From Actinomycetota bacterium (GTDB lineage Bacteria; Actinomycetota; Acidimicrobiia; Acidimicrobiales; MedAcidi-G1): a stretch of DNA of 53,065 nt. The notes under the pieces were generated by a model. It made no database searches and was not told where the DNA came from. It saw nothing but the letters and a program-made list of their open reading frames with translations. Shown here piece by piece: positions 36,076-44,789 of the stretch (position 1 is its first letter; each line of letters starts with the position of its first letter). The stretch lies in assembly GCA_018673475.1 (NCBI GenBank), contig JABHCN010000011.1:1-53065 (forward strand), written 5' to 3'. A program made the position numbers and the translations under genes.

Positions 36076-39000
36076 TCACTTCTTCCGGGAGGCGCGCTTC
36101 TTCTTTCCGGGAGGACCCTTGGCTCGGCGATCAGCCAGGAGCTCAGCGGCCCGCTCGTCTGTCAGTTCCTCGACCGAATCCCCGCGACCGAGCGAGGCGT
36201 TGTACTCGCCATCGGTCACATACGGTCCCCAGTTGCCATCCTTGAGGATGATTGTCTTCCCGCTCTCGGGATCTGCGCCCAACTCGCGAAGAGGCGGCTT
36301 TGCTGTCGACCTTCCCCGACGTTTCGGTTGTGCAAGAACGGCCAGGCAATCCTCGAGGGTGACCGTAAGCAGCTGCTCCTCGGTGGTCAGGCTGCGGCTG
36401 TCGCTCCCCTTCTTCAGGTATGGGCCGAAGCGACCGTTCTGAACGGTTATCTCGACACCGTCAGCCGGGTCGACTCCCACAGTCCTCGGCAGGCTCAGAA
36501 GTTCGAGTGCATCCTGCAGGGTGAGCCTCTCAAGGGTCATGGTCTGGAACAGCGAGGCCGTCCTGGGCCTTGGCCGCGCATCTGCGGTGGCAATCTCGTC
36601 GACCTCTTCCAGCATTGCGCCGACATTGTCGAATCCGGCGACGGCCAACACCAGATCGTCGAGGTTCCTGATCCGTTCGGAGTTGTCGTCACCGCCGGCC
36701 CTCAACTCAGTGAGGTAGCCAGAGTCGTCGAGAGCAATGCGGAGCGCCTCTGCCGGTCCTTCTGTACTACGGGACACAAGGACCTCGCGTAGTTCCAGAA
36801 AGGAGCGAATACCGGCCAGCGGTCTACCGGTCACCCCGGCCTCCTCGGCATGACCGAGGGCATCAAGAAACCCGTCGCCGTCCTGTACAGCAAACTCGTT
36901 GATCCGCTCCATGGCACCTTTGCCGACACCCCTTCGAGGGGTGTTGATGACCCGTCTGAACGCAGCCTCGTCATCGGACCCCGCTGCAAGGCGCAGGTAT
37001 GACATGGCCACCTTCATTTCGGTACGGCGCAACGGCAGCGCCATCAACGCGGTCATCTCCGGGCTCAGCCTTATCTGCTCAGGAGGCCTGCCCAGGGAAA
37101 CATACGGCCCGAAGCGACCCGACCTGGCAATAACTGGAAGGCCCGTCTCGGGGTCGTCGCCGAGCACCCTCTCAACCGGGGTGTCGAGGAACTCAAGTGC
37201 GCGTTCCACGGTCAACTCGTCGGGCGCCAGGTCATCGGGGATCGACGCTGTCCTGTCGCCAACCTGTACATAGGGGCCGAACTTGCCGAACCGTGCAACC
37301 ACCTCCTCGCCATCGGGGGTCACCCCTAGCGGAACAGTGCTCACAGCCCTGGCGTCGATATCGCCGAGACGTCCTGTGACCTTCTCGAGCAGGCCAATAT
37401 CGTCAGATGATCCGAAGTAGAAACTCCTCAGCCACGGAACCTTCTCAGCCGACCCATCGGCGATCCCGTCGAGGTCAGACTCCATCGAGGCGGTGAAGTC
37501 GTAGTCGACGAGCCGCGGAAAGTGGGATTCCAGCAGGGTGGTTACAGCAAATGCGCTGAGGGTTGGAACCAGCGCCGAACCCTTCTTCCAGACGTAGTCG
37601 CGTCCCTGGATGGTCTCCATGATCGAGGCATAGGTCGACGGTCTGCCGACACCGAGTTCCTCGAGTCGCTTTACCAGTGATGCCTCGGTGAAACGGGACG
37701 GAGGCTGGGTGGTGTGGCCCTCGGGTGTCGCCTCGACCACCACGACAGGGTCACCGACGTCGACGGCTGGGAGGATCCCGCCATCGCCATCATCGTCAGT
37801 GTTCCGGTCGTCGGAATCGTCGGCGTACACGCGACGAAAACCCTGATGGGTGATAACCGTCCCGCTGGTGGCGAACGTGACCTCGCTCGTGGAATTGGCG
37901 CCATCGGAGGTTCCGACCACGCGTATCTGAACGGTTTCGCCCACGGCATCGGTCATCTGCGACGCAAGCGTGCGCTGCCAGACCATCTCGTAGGCCCGCG
38001 CCTCGGATCGCGGCAGCTCTGGGGCAACCTCGTCGGGATGCCTGAACCGGTCTCCTGCGGGCCTGATCGCCTCATGCGCCTCCTGTGCATTTCGCACCTT
38101 CTTCTGGAAGGTCCGGGGGGATTCCGGCAGGTGGTCGTCGCCGAACAGTTCGCTGATCTGGGCGCGGGCAGCCCTCACGGCCGTGTTCGACAGCGTGGTG
38201 CTGTCGGTCCTCATGTAGGTGATGTAGCCCTTCTGGTAGAGGCCCTGGGCGGCGTGCATCGCCATCGCCGCCGACATCCTCAGGCGCCTACCGGCCTCCT
38301 GTTGGTAGGTGGAGGTGATGAACGGTGCCGCAGGTCGACGCCGATAGGGCTTGGCCTCAACTGACCCGACCTCGAGCGACCGGTCAACGAGCCCGTCTGC
38401 AAGGTCGTGTGCAGCCGCCTCGTCGAGGACAACGGCTCCCTCCCGGCTGAGGGCTCCATCGTCGTCGAAGTCCCGGCCTGTGGCCACGCGGGCTCCGTCG
38501 ACCTCGATCAGCGACGAGGCGAACGTCTCGGAGGCATCTGTTGACATCTGGACCTTCAGATCCCAGTAGCCAGCTGTCTGGAATGCCATACGCTCACGCT
38601 CACGCTCCACGACGATCCGGGTTGCCACGCTCTGTACCCGGCCTGCCGACAGCCCCTTGGAGATCATCTTCCAGAGAACCGGTGAGAGCTCGTAACCGTA
38701 GAGACGGTCAAGGATCCTCCGGGTCTCCTGCGCGTTGACGAGCCCCTCGTCTATATCGCGGGTCTGGCTCAGAGCGTCGGTTATGGCCTTGTTGGTGATC
38801 TCGTGAAAGACCATGCGGTGTACCGGCACCTTCGGCTTGAGGACCTCGAGCAGGTGCCAGGCGATCGCCTCACCCTCACGATCCTCATCTGTTGCAAGGT
38901 AGAGCTGGTCCGCTCCCTTCAGCAACGACCTCAGCCTCGTGATGTGCTCCTTCTTGTCGCGCGACACGATGTAGAGCGGCTCGAAGTCGTTCTCGACGTC

Positions 39001-39174
39001 GATGCCGAGCTTCGCCCACTTCTTGTCGCGGTGGCTGACCGGGATGTCAGCCGCCCGCATCGGCAGGTCGCGGACATGGCCGATCGACGACTCAACCCTG
39101 AAACCATCACCCAGATAGCCGGCGATGGTCTTTGCCTTGGCAGGTGACTCGACGATTACCAGGGAGTAGGACAT
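36076..39174 (-). CDS. topA: DNA topoisomerase I with an inserted UvrD-like domain
   Basis: The 1032-residue type IA topoisomerase starts with the Toprim domain (SLVIVESPAKAKTI, ATDEDREGEAIAWHL with metal-binding acids). The catalytic tyrosine is Y320 in YITYMRTDS. It lacks zinc fingers and has actinobacterial C-terminal repeats (KFGPYVQVGD, GRFGPYVSLG, GRFGPYLKKG, NWGPYVTDGE) and a lysine-rich tail. Residues about 715-865 do not fit: they read YLRLAAGSDDEAAFRRVIN, TPRRGVGKGAMERI and SERIRNLDDLVLAVAGF, the 2B subdomain of UvrD/PcrA helicases. The gene overlaps nhaA by one base (TGATG). Confidence 0.93.
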   Translation of the reverse strand: MSYSLVIVESPAKAKTIAGYLGDGFRVESSIGHVRDLPMRAADIPVSHRDKKWAKLGIDVENDFEPLYIVSRDKKEHITRLRSLLKGADQLYLATDEDREGEAIAWHLLEVLKPKVPVHRMVFHEITNKAITDALSQTRDIDEGLVNAQETRRILDRLYGYELSPVLWKMISKGLSAGRVQSVATRIVVERERERMAFQTAGYWDLKVQMSTDASETFASSLIEVDGARVATGRDFDDDGALSREGAVVLDEAAAHDLADGLVDRSLEVGSVEAKPYRRRPAAPFITSTYQQEAGRRLRMSAAMAMHAAQGLYQKGYITYMRTDSTTLSNTAVRAARAQISELFGDDHLPESPRTFQKKVRNAQEAHEAIRPAGDRFRHPDEVAPELPRSEARAYEMVWQRTLASQMTDAVGETVQIRVVGTSDGANSTSEVTFATSGTVITHQGFRRVYADDSDDRNTDDDGDGGILPAVDVGDPVVVVEATPEGHTTQPPSRFTEASLVKRLEELGVGRPSTYASIMETIQGRDYVWKKGSALVPTLSAFAVTTLLESHFPRLVDYDFTASMESDLDGIADGSAEKVPWLRSFYFGSSDDIGLLEKVTGRLGDIDARAVSTVPLGVTPDGEEVVARFGKFGPYVQVGDRTASIPDDLAPDELTVERALEFLDTPVERVLGDDPETGLPVIARSGRFGPYVSLGRPPEQIRLSPEMTALMALPLRRTEMKVAMSYLRLAAGSDDEAAFRRVINTPRRGVGKGAMERINEFAVQDGDGFLDALGHAEEAGVTGRPLAGIRSFLELREVLVSRSTEGPAEALRIALDDSGYLTELRAGGDDNSERIRNLDDLVLAVAGFDNVGAMLEEVDEIATADARPRPRTASLFQTMTLERLTLQDALELLSLPRTVGVDPADGVEITVQNGRFGPYLKKGSDSRSLTTEEQLLTVTLEDCLAVLAQPKRRGRSTAKPPLRELGADPESGKTIILKDGNWGPYVTDGEYNASLGRGDSVEELTDERAAELLADRRAKGPPGKKKRASRKK
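36580..37032 (-). other. UvrD/PcrA 2B-like domain inside topA
   Basis: This is the part of topA coding for residues about 715-865. The order follows PcrA closely: RRTEMKVAMSYLRLAAGSDD (compare ERREIKDALAYLRLIANPDD), RRVINTPRRGVG (compare RIINVPKRGIG), a helical stretch, DDSGYLTELRA and SERIRNLDDLV (compare ARLENLDEL). It enters after the second C-terminal repeat and leaves before PRTASLFQTM, where the normal TopA sequence resumes in frame. No ATPase motifs are present, so it would act as a DNA- or protein-contact module. Confidence 0.85.
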
Positions 39175-40586
39175 CAGGGATTCCGATCGATGCTGACGGA
39201 GTCCACAGGTGTTGCGACGGGTGGTTCATTGGAACCCGGGCCGGCCGGTTGGGGGCCCACCGGTTTGGCGCCGTAGAGGATCGCCGATCCGAGCAGGGCA
39301 GCCACAGCAGAAGCTACAAGGATGCCGATCTTGGCCTCGTCCTGCAGGAGCGGAGCGTCAAAGGCGAGGCCGGTGATGAACAGCGAGACAGTAAAACCGA
39401 TCCCGGCCATCGCCGAGATACCGACCACGTGCCTCGTTGTCGCCCCGGCGGGCAGCGAGCAGAGACCCAGGCGCACGGCCAGAAGGGTGAACGCGGACAC
39501 CCCCACCAGTTTCCCGAGCACAAGGCCGAGGGCTACGCCGATGCTGATTCCAGAAGACACGGCGGTGCCCACAGAGTCGCCGCTGATCTCGATTCCGGCG
39601 TTTGCAAGGGCGAAGACAGGAAGAATCAAGAAGGCGCTGACAGGGTGGAGCAGGTTCTCCAGCCGCTCCGTGACCGGAACGGTCTCGCTGAGGTGGAACT
39701 TCGCCAACTTGACGGTTGCGACGTCGCCCTCACCGGCTATTACAGGGCCGACCGATTCAGAGGCATGATCACCTTGCAGCAGAGGCACGGCCGGCGCCAG
39801 AAGACCCATGATTACACCGGCGATCGTGGTGTGCACGCCGGACATGAACACCGAGTACCACAGGACGATTCCCAGAGCGACGTACAGCGGTGCGTACCGG
39901 ATCCTGGAACGGGCCATCGCGACCACGCCGATGATGGAGACACCGCCGAGGAAGAGCCACCCTGGCTCCAGGTTCGACGTGTAGAAGAGCGCTATCACGA
40001 GAATTGCGCCGATGTCGTCGACGATCGCGAGGGTCAGGAGGAACACCTTCAGGGGTGTCGGCACCCGGCTCCCGAGCAGCGACACGACACCAACGGCAAA
40101 CGCTATGTCGGTGGCCATCGGGATTCCCCAACCGGCCGATGCCTCACCGTCACCGGCAAACGCCAGGTAGATGAGTGCGGGCACGACCATTCCACCGAGA
40201 GCAGCCAGAGCCGGAAGGAGGGCTGCGCGAAAGCGACGCATCTCTCCTGTTACAAGCTCGCGTTTGATCTCGAGGCCCACCACAAAGAAGAAGATGACCA
40301 TCAGGACGTCGTTCACGAACTGGCCCAGGGTAAGTGGGTGGCCGTTGTGCTCCAGCGCTACCAGGTCGCCGATCCCCATGTGGATCTCGGTGCGCCACAG
40401 ATCGTGATAGGAGGCCGACCAGGGGGAGTTGGCCCAAAAGAGGGCCACCATGGTGGCAACGATCAACAGAACTCCACCGGCCGCCTCGATACCGAGGAAC
40501 CGCATCATGGGACGTCCCACGGCACGTGCCAAGGGTCTGTCGCTCCCAAGCCATGTGTGTTGGGGGTGGGGTGGGGTGCCTGTCAT
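39174..40586 (-). CDS. nhaA: Na+/H+ antiporter NhaA
   Basis: The protein of about 470 residues has the NhaA signatures VVGLEIKRELVTGEM, PMATDIAFAVGVVSLLG and LAIVDDIGAILVIALFY, in which the D-D pair binds and exchanges Na+ for H+. The C-terminal helices include AGIGFTVSLFITGLAF. It keeps sodium and pH balance, in line with use of a sodium-driven phosphate symporter. I start at the ATG at 40586; a frame to 40652 adds 22 unusual residues. Its stop overlaps the topA start. Confidence 0.92.
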   Translation of the reverse strand: MTGTPPHPQHTWLGSDRPLARAVGRPMMRFLGIEAAGGVLLIVATMVALFWANSPWSASYHDLWRTEIHMGIGDLVALEHNGHPLTLGQFVNDVLMVIFFFVVGLEIKRELVTGEMRRFRAALLPALAALGGMVVPALIYLAFAGDGEASAGWGIPMATDIAFAVGVVSLLGSRVPTPLKVFLLTLAIVDDIGAILVIALFYTSNLEPGWLFLGGVSIIGVVAMARSRIRYAPLYVALGIVLWYSVFMSGVHTTIAGVIMGLLAPAVPLLQGDHASESVGPVIAGEGDVATVKLAKFHLSETVPVTERLENLLHPVSAFLILPVFALANAGIEISGDSVGTAVSSGISIGVALGLVLGKLVGVSAFTLLAVRLGLCSLPAGATTRHVVGISAMAGIGFTVSLFITGLAFDAPLLQDEAKIGILVASAVAALLGSAILYGAKPVGPQPAGPGSNEPPVATPVDSVSIDRNP

Positions 40587-40697
40587 GGTGAGAACCTGCT
40601 CAGGATCTGAGCGGCAGAAACCGTAGTGGTCGTCGAGTGACTTCACACCCATCCACTTGGATCGGCTCCCTTGGGCCGGTGAAGGACCCGCCTGCGG

Positions 40698-41123
40698 TCA
40701 GTCCCCAAAGTGAACAATGAGGCGGACGGCTGTCCCGTTGCCGTGGGACTCCACAATCGTCTCGTCGGTCAGGTGATGCATCAGCGAGACGCCCAGGCCG
40801 GACTCGTAGCGGAGCCGGTCCGGTGAATCGACATCGGGCAGGGGCGAGAGGGAGTTCGGGTCGAATCCGGGTCCGCTGTCCGCGACCTCCACCTCGATCT
40901 GGCTGGCCGAGAGGTCGCAGCGGATAATCACACGGTCCTCTACGCCTGACTGGCCGTGGGCCTCCATGGCGTTGGTGGCGGCCTCGGACACCGCCAGGCG
41001 AAGATCGGAGACCCGCTCGGGTTTCAGGTTCGCTCCGGTAGACGCTGTCGCCCCCACGACCGACCGGACCATCTGCAGGTACTCGGGCGCTGCGGGCACA
41101 CGGAGTTCCACGATGCCCGACAT
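40698..41123 (-). CDS. Anti-sigma factor serine kinase, RsbW-like
   Basis: The 141-residue HATPase_c protein has the N-box RLAVSEAATNAMEAH, the G1 box VADSGPGFDP and ESGLGVSLMHHLTD. RsbW/SpoIIAB-type proteins bind a sigma factor and phosphorylate a STAS antagonist. The STAS gene lies 2 nt upstream on the same strand, so this is a partner-switching pair. No cognate SigB/SigF gene is adjacent; the Tad pilus genes follow on the other side. An unlinked sigma factor is likely. Confidence 0.88.
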   Translation of the reverse strand: MSGIVELRVPAAPEYLQMVRSVVGATASTGANLKPERVSDLRLAVSEAATNAMEAHGQSGVEDRVIIRCDLSASQIEVEVADSGPGFDPNSLSPLPDVDSPDRLRYESGLGVSLMHHLTDETIVESHGNGTAVRLIVHFGD

Positions 41124-41125
41124 GA

Positions 41126-41473
41126 TCAGACCTGAACCGGGGTGCCGACAGCCGAGTCGATGTCGACATGGAACGTGAAGACGCGATCCAGGTCACACAT
41201 CTCAAAGACACGCAGGACCCGCTGCTCACTACAGACCAGCAGCAGGTGGCCATCATGGGACCTCACCCGTCGCAGGGCACCAATGACCGAACCGAGGCCT
41301 GCGGAGTCGATGAAGTCCACCCCTGACAGGTCGATCACCAGGTTGTTGTGTCCGTCGGCGACCGCTGCCACCACGGCCTGGCGCAACATGGGGGAAGTCC
41401 CAAGATCGAGTTCGCCGGTCATCGCCAACACAACCCACTGGTTCCTCAGGGAGCGACGGATTTCGGAGAACAA
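41126..41473 (-). CDS. STAS-domain anti-sigma factor antagonist
   Basis: The 115-residue STAS protein has the phosphorylation motif VDFIDSAGLGS with target S57. Its length and fold match RsbV/SpoIIAA. The start is TTG, 4 nt after GGAGG. When unphosphorylated it should bind the RsbW-like protein coded just downstream and release a sigma factor. Confidence 0.88.
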   Translation of the reverse strand: MFSEIRRSLRNQWVVLAMTGELDLGTSPMLRQAVVAAVADGHNNLVIDLSGVDFIDSAGLGSVIGALRRVRSHDGHLLLVCSEQRVLRVFEMCDLDRVFTFHVDIDSAVGTPVQV

Positions 41474-41551
41474 CGGACCTCCAGTGGGCTAGATGGCCAG
41501 AGCCCACGCTAGACGACAACCGGTTGCCTCCAGCGACCGGCACCAACAGGC

Positions 41552-41929
41552 TCATCCGGCCTCGCGGCGCATGGTGACCGTGGCGGTGAGGGTCACCTCG
41601 GGAAGCAACGGCCCCACCAACGGCACCTCGGTGCGAGCCACGTGTACGACCTTCACCGTGACCCTGTCGCCATCGACGCTGCGCGTGATCTGGCTGTCGC
41701 GGGGCGACAGGCCACTGGAGCCAATGACGGCATCCTCGACGTCGCGTGTGGACCCACCTGTGGCAGCCACCCTGACACCCTCACGGGCGGAGTGTTGGAC
41801 CAGCACGGCCGAACGAACTACCAGACCGACCTGGACAAGACCCAGCGCAAGAACAACCACGACCGGTAGAACCAACGCAAGTTCAACGGTGGCCTGGCCC
41901 TCGTCGGGACGGTTGGCTCGGCGCCTCAC
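41552..41929 (-). CDS. TadE-like pilus assembly protein
   Basis: The 125-residue protein begins RRRANRPDEGQATVELALVLPVVVVLALGLVQ. The TadE helix is preceded by G-Q-A-T-V-E, where prepilin peptidase would cut and E5 sits as in type IV pilins. The GTG start at 41929 overlaps the stop of the pilin gene upstream (GTGA); a longer frame to 42130 is a shadow. It is probably a minor pseudopilin of the Tad apparatus. Confidence 0.85.
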   Translation of the reverse strand: MRRRANRPDEGQATVELALVLPVVVVLALGLVQVGLVVRSAVLVQHSAREGVRVAATGGSTRDVEDAVIGSSGLSPRDSQITRSVDGDRVTVKVVHVARTEVPLVGPLLPEVTLTATVTMRREAG

Positions 41930-42123
41930 GCCACCTTGTCGATCAGGGAGTTGAGTACCTTGTCGAACAGGCCGGTGATCTTGTCGGTGCCGGTCGCCCA
42001 ACTGGTCACGAGAATGGCGATCGTTGCCGCCCCCAGAATCAACAGGACGTATTCGGCAGTGGTCTGACCCTCGTCGTCGAGGGTCAGAAGTCGGATGTGG
42101 AATCGGGTGAGCAGAGCCCGCAC
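41926..42123 (-). CDS. Flp-type pilin, DUF4244-like
   Basis: The 65-residue protein has DDEGQTTAEYVLLILGAATI, the Flp/DUF4244 core with cleavage site G-Q-T-T-A-E-Y and one hydrophobic helix, then a C-terminal LFDKVLNSLIDKV. GGAGGTG lies before the GTG start at 42123. It is the likely main pilin subunit of the adjacent Tad system. A longer frame to 42342 overlaps tadC and is not credible. Confidence 0.82.
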   Translation of the reverse strand: MRALLTRFHIRLLTLDDEGQTTAEYVLLILGAATIAILVTSWATGTDKITGLFDKVLNSLIDKVA

Positions 42124-42193
42124 GGGGCACCTCCAGTTTCTTTCAGGATCAGGCGACACCTGTCCGGTTGGACGGATCGCGACGGGGAAGCGT

Positions 42194-42967
42194 TCACAGG
42201 TCAAGTTCCAGTTGGGAGAGGGCGTCTCCGACCATGGGAACGACCGACAGCAACACGAACGCCGGCAGCACACAGGTGACGAGGGGAAAGAGCATCCGCA
42301 CCGGCACCTTTCTGGCGCGGACCTCGGCGCGCCGCCGGGCACGCAACCTGAGATCGGCCGCAGCCGCCTCCAGCGCAGGCCCTACCGGTGCACCGTGCCT
42401 CACAGCGGCAACCAGCGCCGCCACAAGGGGTCTCCCGGGTTCTCCCAGAACGGGTCGAAGGCCATCGACCGCATCTGCAAGCGACATTCCCTGTTCTGTT
42501 CGGCGGACGGCATCAACCACCGCCGCCGAGGCAGGGCCGTTTCCCCTGACGGCAGCCTCGGCTAGAGCCCTTCCAACCGGGAACCCTGCACCGACACCAA
42601 GTCGAACCAGCCCCGCCAGCCAGGGCAGCTCGTCGACTACCGCCTCTGCCTCGGCGCGCTCATCCCTACGCCGCCGCCACCAGGGAACCGCCCATGCGAG
42701 AGCACCGACAAGCACGGCAAGGAACGGCTGGATGAACAACAACGCCATAAAGAGCACCACTGACCTGCCCAGGCGCCTGTCGAGCGACTGGTCCTCCGGG
42801 CGTTGGAGCCGCGACCGTAGATACCGGCCGAGACGGTCAAGGGGACCCACCCGGTCGGGCCTGGTTCTGATGGCCACCCGTGCTCCTGCAAGTCGATGGG
42901 CGGGCCTGCGAAAGCGCCACGCGAGCACCAGAACCACCACCATCCAGCCGATCGCAGCAAGGCTCAC
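42194..42967 (-). CDS. tadC: Tad pilus inner-membrane protein TadC (GspF-like)
   Basis: The 257-residue protein has the T2SS-F domain: ELPWLAGLVRLGVGAGFPVGRAL, VVDAVRRTEQGMSLADAVDGL, then two C-terminal helices (MLFPLVTCVLPAFVLLSVVP). The GTG at 42967 overlaps the stop of the upstream tadB gene. With TadB it forms the membrane platform for pilus assembly. Confidence 0.86.
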   Translation of the reverse strand: MSLAAIGWMVVVLVLAWRFRRPAHRLAGARVAIRTRPDRVGPLDRLGRYLRSRLQRPEDQSLDRRLGRSVVLFMALLFIQPFLAVLVGALAWAVPWWRRRRDERAEAEAVVDELPWLAGLVRLGVGAGFPVGRALAEAAVRGNGPASAAVVDAVRRTEQGMSLADAVDGLRPVLGEPGRPLVAALVAAVRHGAPVGPALEAAAADLRLRARRRAEVRARKVPVRMLFPLVTCVLPAFVLLSVVPMVGDALSQLELDL

Positions 42968-43668
42968 CGGTCCACCGCCGTCAGGTGCCACATCCACCAG
43001 AGGCCTACGGCGTCGAGCAGCAGACCAACGACAACGATCAACAGCCCTGACCCCGAACCAACGAAGCCAGATGATCGGAACGGGGTCATGATCACCGCGA
43101 AGGCCAGCGGGGCGAGGGCCACCACTGCAGCCGAGGCACGGGCCTGGGTCGCCAGGGCCTGGGCCTCCTCGGCCACGGCCTCCTCGTCGCGGAGGGCTTC
43201 GGCTAACGATCCGAGTAGTCCCGCCAGCTCACCGCCGGCCATCGTGGCCAGGTCGACAGCTGCGACAATCAACCCGACACGAGTGCCCGGCCTACGTTCC
43301 CTCCACCTCTCGAGGGCTGTTCCAACGGGAGCACCGGCCCTGAGGTCGCCGGTGAGGGTCTTCAGGTCGTCTCCCAGTGGTCCTCCAGCAGCCGACGCCT
43401 CGGCCAGGGCCGAGGTGAGGGTCGCACCCGACTGGAGGGAGCGCACCAGCTCATCGAGCATCGCAGGAAGAGCGGCGTCGACCCTGCGCGACTGCGACCT
43501 CCACTTCTCGAGAACCCGGTGGAGAGAACCTCTCGTGCCCTCACGCCATGGCCGCCGGGTGACCATCGGCGGTGGCACGAGGGCCGAGGCGACGGCCAGC
43601 ACCGCTGCAACCAGCAACCAACCCGGAGTGACCGGAACAAGGGCAGATGCCACATGAACACCGCTCAC
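42964..43668 (-). CDS. tadB: Tad pilus inner-membrane protein TadB (GspF-like)
   Basis: The 234-residue protein has a T2SS-F domain: ALPAMLDELVRSLQSGATLTSALAE, DLRAGAPVGTALERW, DLATMAGGELAGLLGSLAEALRDE, and two C-terminal helices. I start at the GTG at 43668, which overlaps the tadA stop (GTGA). It is co-translated with tadA and tadC. Confidence 0.86.
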   Translation of the reverse strand: MSGVHVASALVPVTPGWLLVAAVLAVASALVPPPMVTRRPWREGTRGSLHRVLEKWRSQSRRVDAALPAMLDELVRSLQSGATLTSALAEASAAGGPLGDDLKTLTGDLRAGAPVGTALERWRERRPGTRVGLIVAAVDLATMAGGELAGLLGSLAEALRDEEAVAEEAQALATQARASAAVVALAPLAFAVIMTPFRSSGFVGSGSGLLIVVVGLLLDAVGLWWMWHLTAVDR

Positions 43669-44789
43669 CGGCCCCAACGCCGTCCGTCCGAGGGTTCCCC
43701 TGCATCGAGCACCATGCCGTCTGATACGAGCGACCGGCACGCCGGAGACTCGCCGGCGGGTCTCACCTCGAGGACATCGCTCACGCTTCGCGACACCCCG
43801 GTTCTGGTCATGTGCACGATCAGGTCGACGCTGCCGGCCACCATGGACTCGGCCACAGTGGCCGAGAGACCAGGTGCCGCCAGCAGGACCATGTTGGCCA
43901 GGCGCTGGAGGGCATCGGCGGCGCTGTTGGCGTGGCAGGTCGAGAGCGAACCGTCGTGCCCGGTGTTGAGGGCCTGGAGCATGTCGAATGCCTCGGCCCC
44001 GCGAACCTCTCCAACAACGATTCTGTCTGGACGCATACGCAGGGAATTTCGGACCAGGTCCCTCACGGTGACCTCTCCCACACCTTCACAGTTGGGCGGG
44101 CGTGCCTCGAGCCTGACGACGTGGGTGGCGTCGAGCGAAAGTTCAGCGGCATCCTCGACCGATACGAGACGCTCGGTCGGATCGACTGCACCGGCCAGAG
44201 CACCCAACAGCGTGGTCTTTCCTGATCCGGTTCCGCCGCTGACAACCACGTTGCACCGGAGTTGGACGATTCGGTGCAGCAGGGTTGCAACGGCGGGAGC
44301 TGCCATGTCGTCGATTCCGAAGCGGACGTTGCCGAAGCGTCGGATCGTTATGCACGGGCCGTCCACAGCTATCGGGGGCACCACCACATTCACCCTTGAT
44401 CCGTCGAGCAGGCGTCCGTCGGCCCAGGGGCTGGACCGGTCAACACGGCGGCCCGTGGGCGCAACCACCCGCTCGACCAGGCGATCCAGTTCGGCCGACT
44501 CCAGCCTGACCTCGGTCCGTTCGAGCACCCCCTGGCGCTCGACGTAGACGGCATCGGGTCCGTTGACCATCACCTCTGTCACCGACTTGTCGGCGAACAG
44601 GGTTTCAAGCGCTCCCAGCCCGCTAATACGGGCAAGGACATCATCGACAACCTGTCTTCGTGCCGCTGGACCGAGAAGCGGTTCGCGCCTGGCCACAACC
44701 GCTTCGACGAGCGTGAACGGGTCAGGTGCCGAATCGGCCCCAAGTAGGTCCAGGACCTCGCCATGGACCGCTGTCACGAGGCCGGTCAT
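43665..44789 (-). CDS. tadA: Tad pilus ATPase (TadA/CpaF family)
   Basis: The 374-residue secretion ATPase has TEVMVNGPDAVYVERQG at the start, Walker A GGTGSGKTT at 185-193, and SVEDAAELSL and RLEARPPNCEG after it. RMRPDRIVVGEVRGAEAFDMLQALNTGHDGSLSTCHANS-type motifs follow, as in CpaF. It powers pilus assembly. The start overlaps the stop of the CpaE/TadZ-like gene by 4 nt. Confidence 0.93.
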   Translation of the reverse strand: MTGLVTAVHGEVLDLLGADSAPDPFTLVEAVVARREPLLGPAARRQVVDDVLARISGLGALETLFADKSVTEVMVNGPDAVYVERQGVLERTEVRLESAELDRLVERVVAPTGRRVDRSSPWADGRLLDGSRVNVVVPPIAVDGPCITIRRFGNVRFGIDDMAAPAVATLLHRIVQLRCNVVVSGGTGSGKTTLLGALAGAVDPTERLVSVEDAAELSLDATHVVRLEARPPNCEGVGEVTVRDLVRNSLRMRPDRIVVGEVRGAEAFDMLQALNTGHDGSLSTCHANSAADALQRLANMVLLAAPGLSATVAESMVAGSVDLIVHMTRTGVSRSVSDVLEVRPAGESPACRSLVSDGMVLDAGEPSDGRRWGR

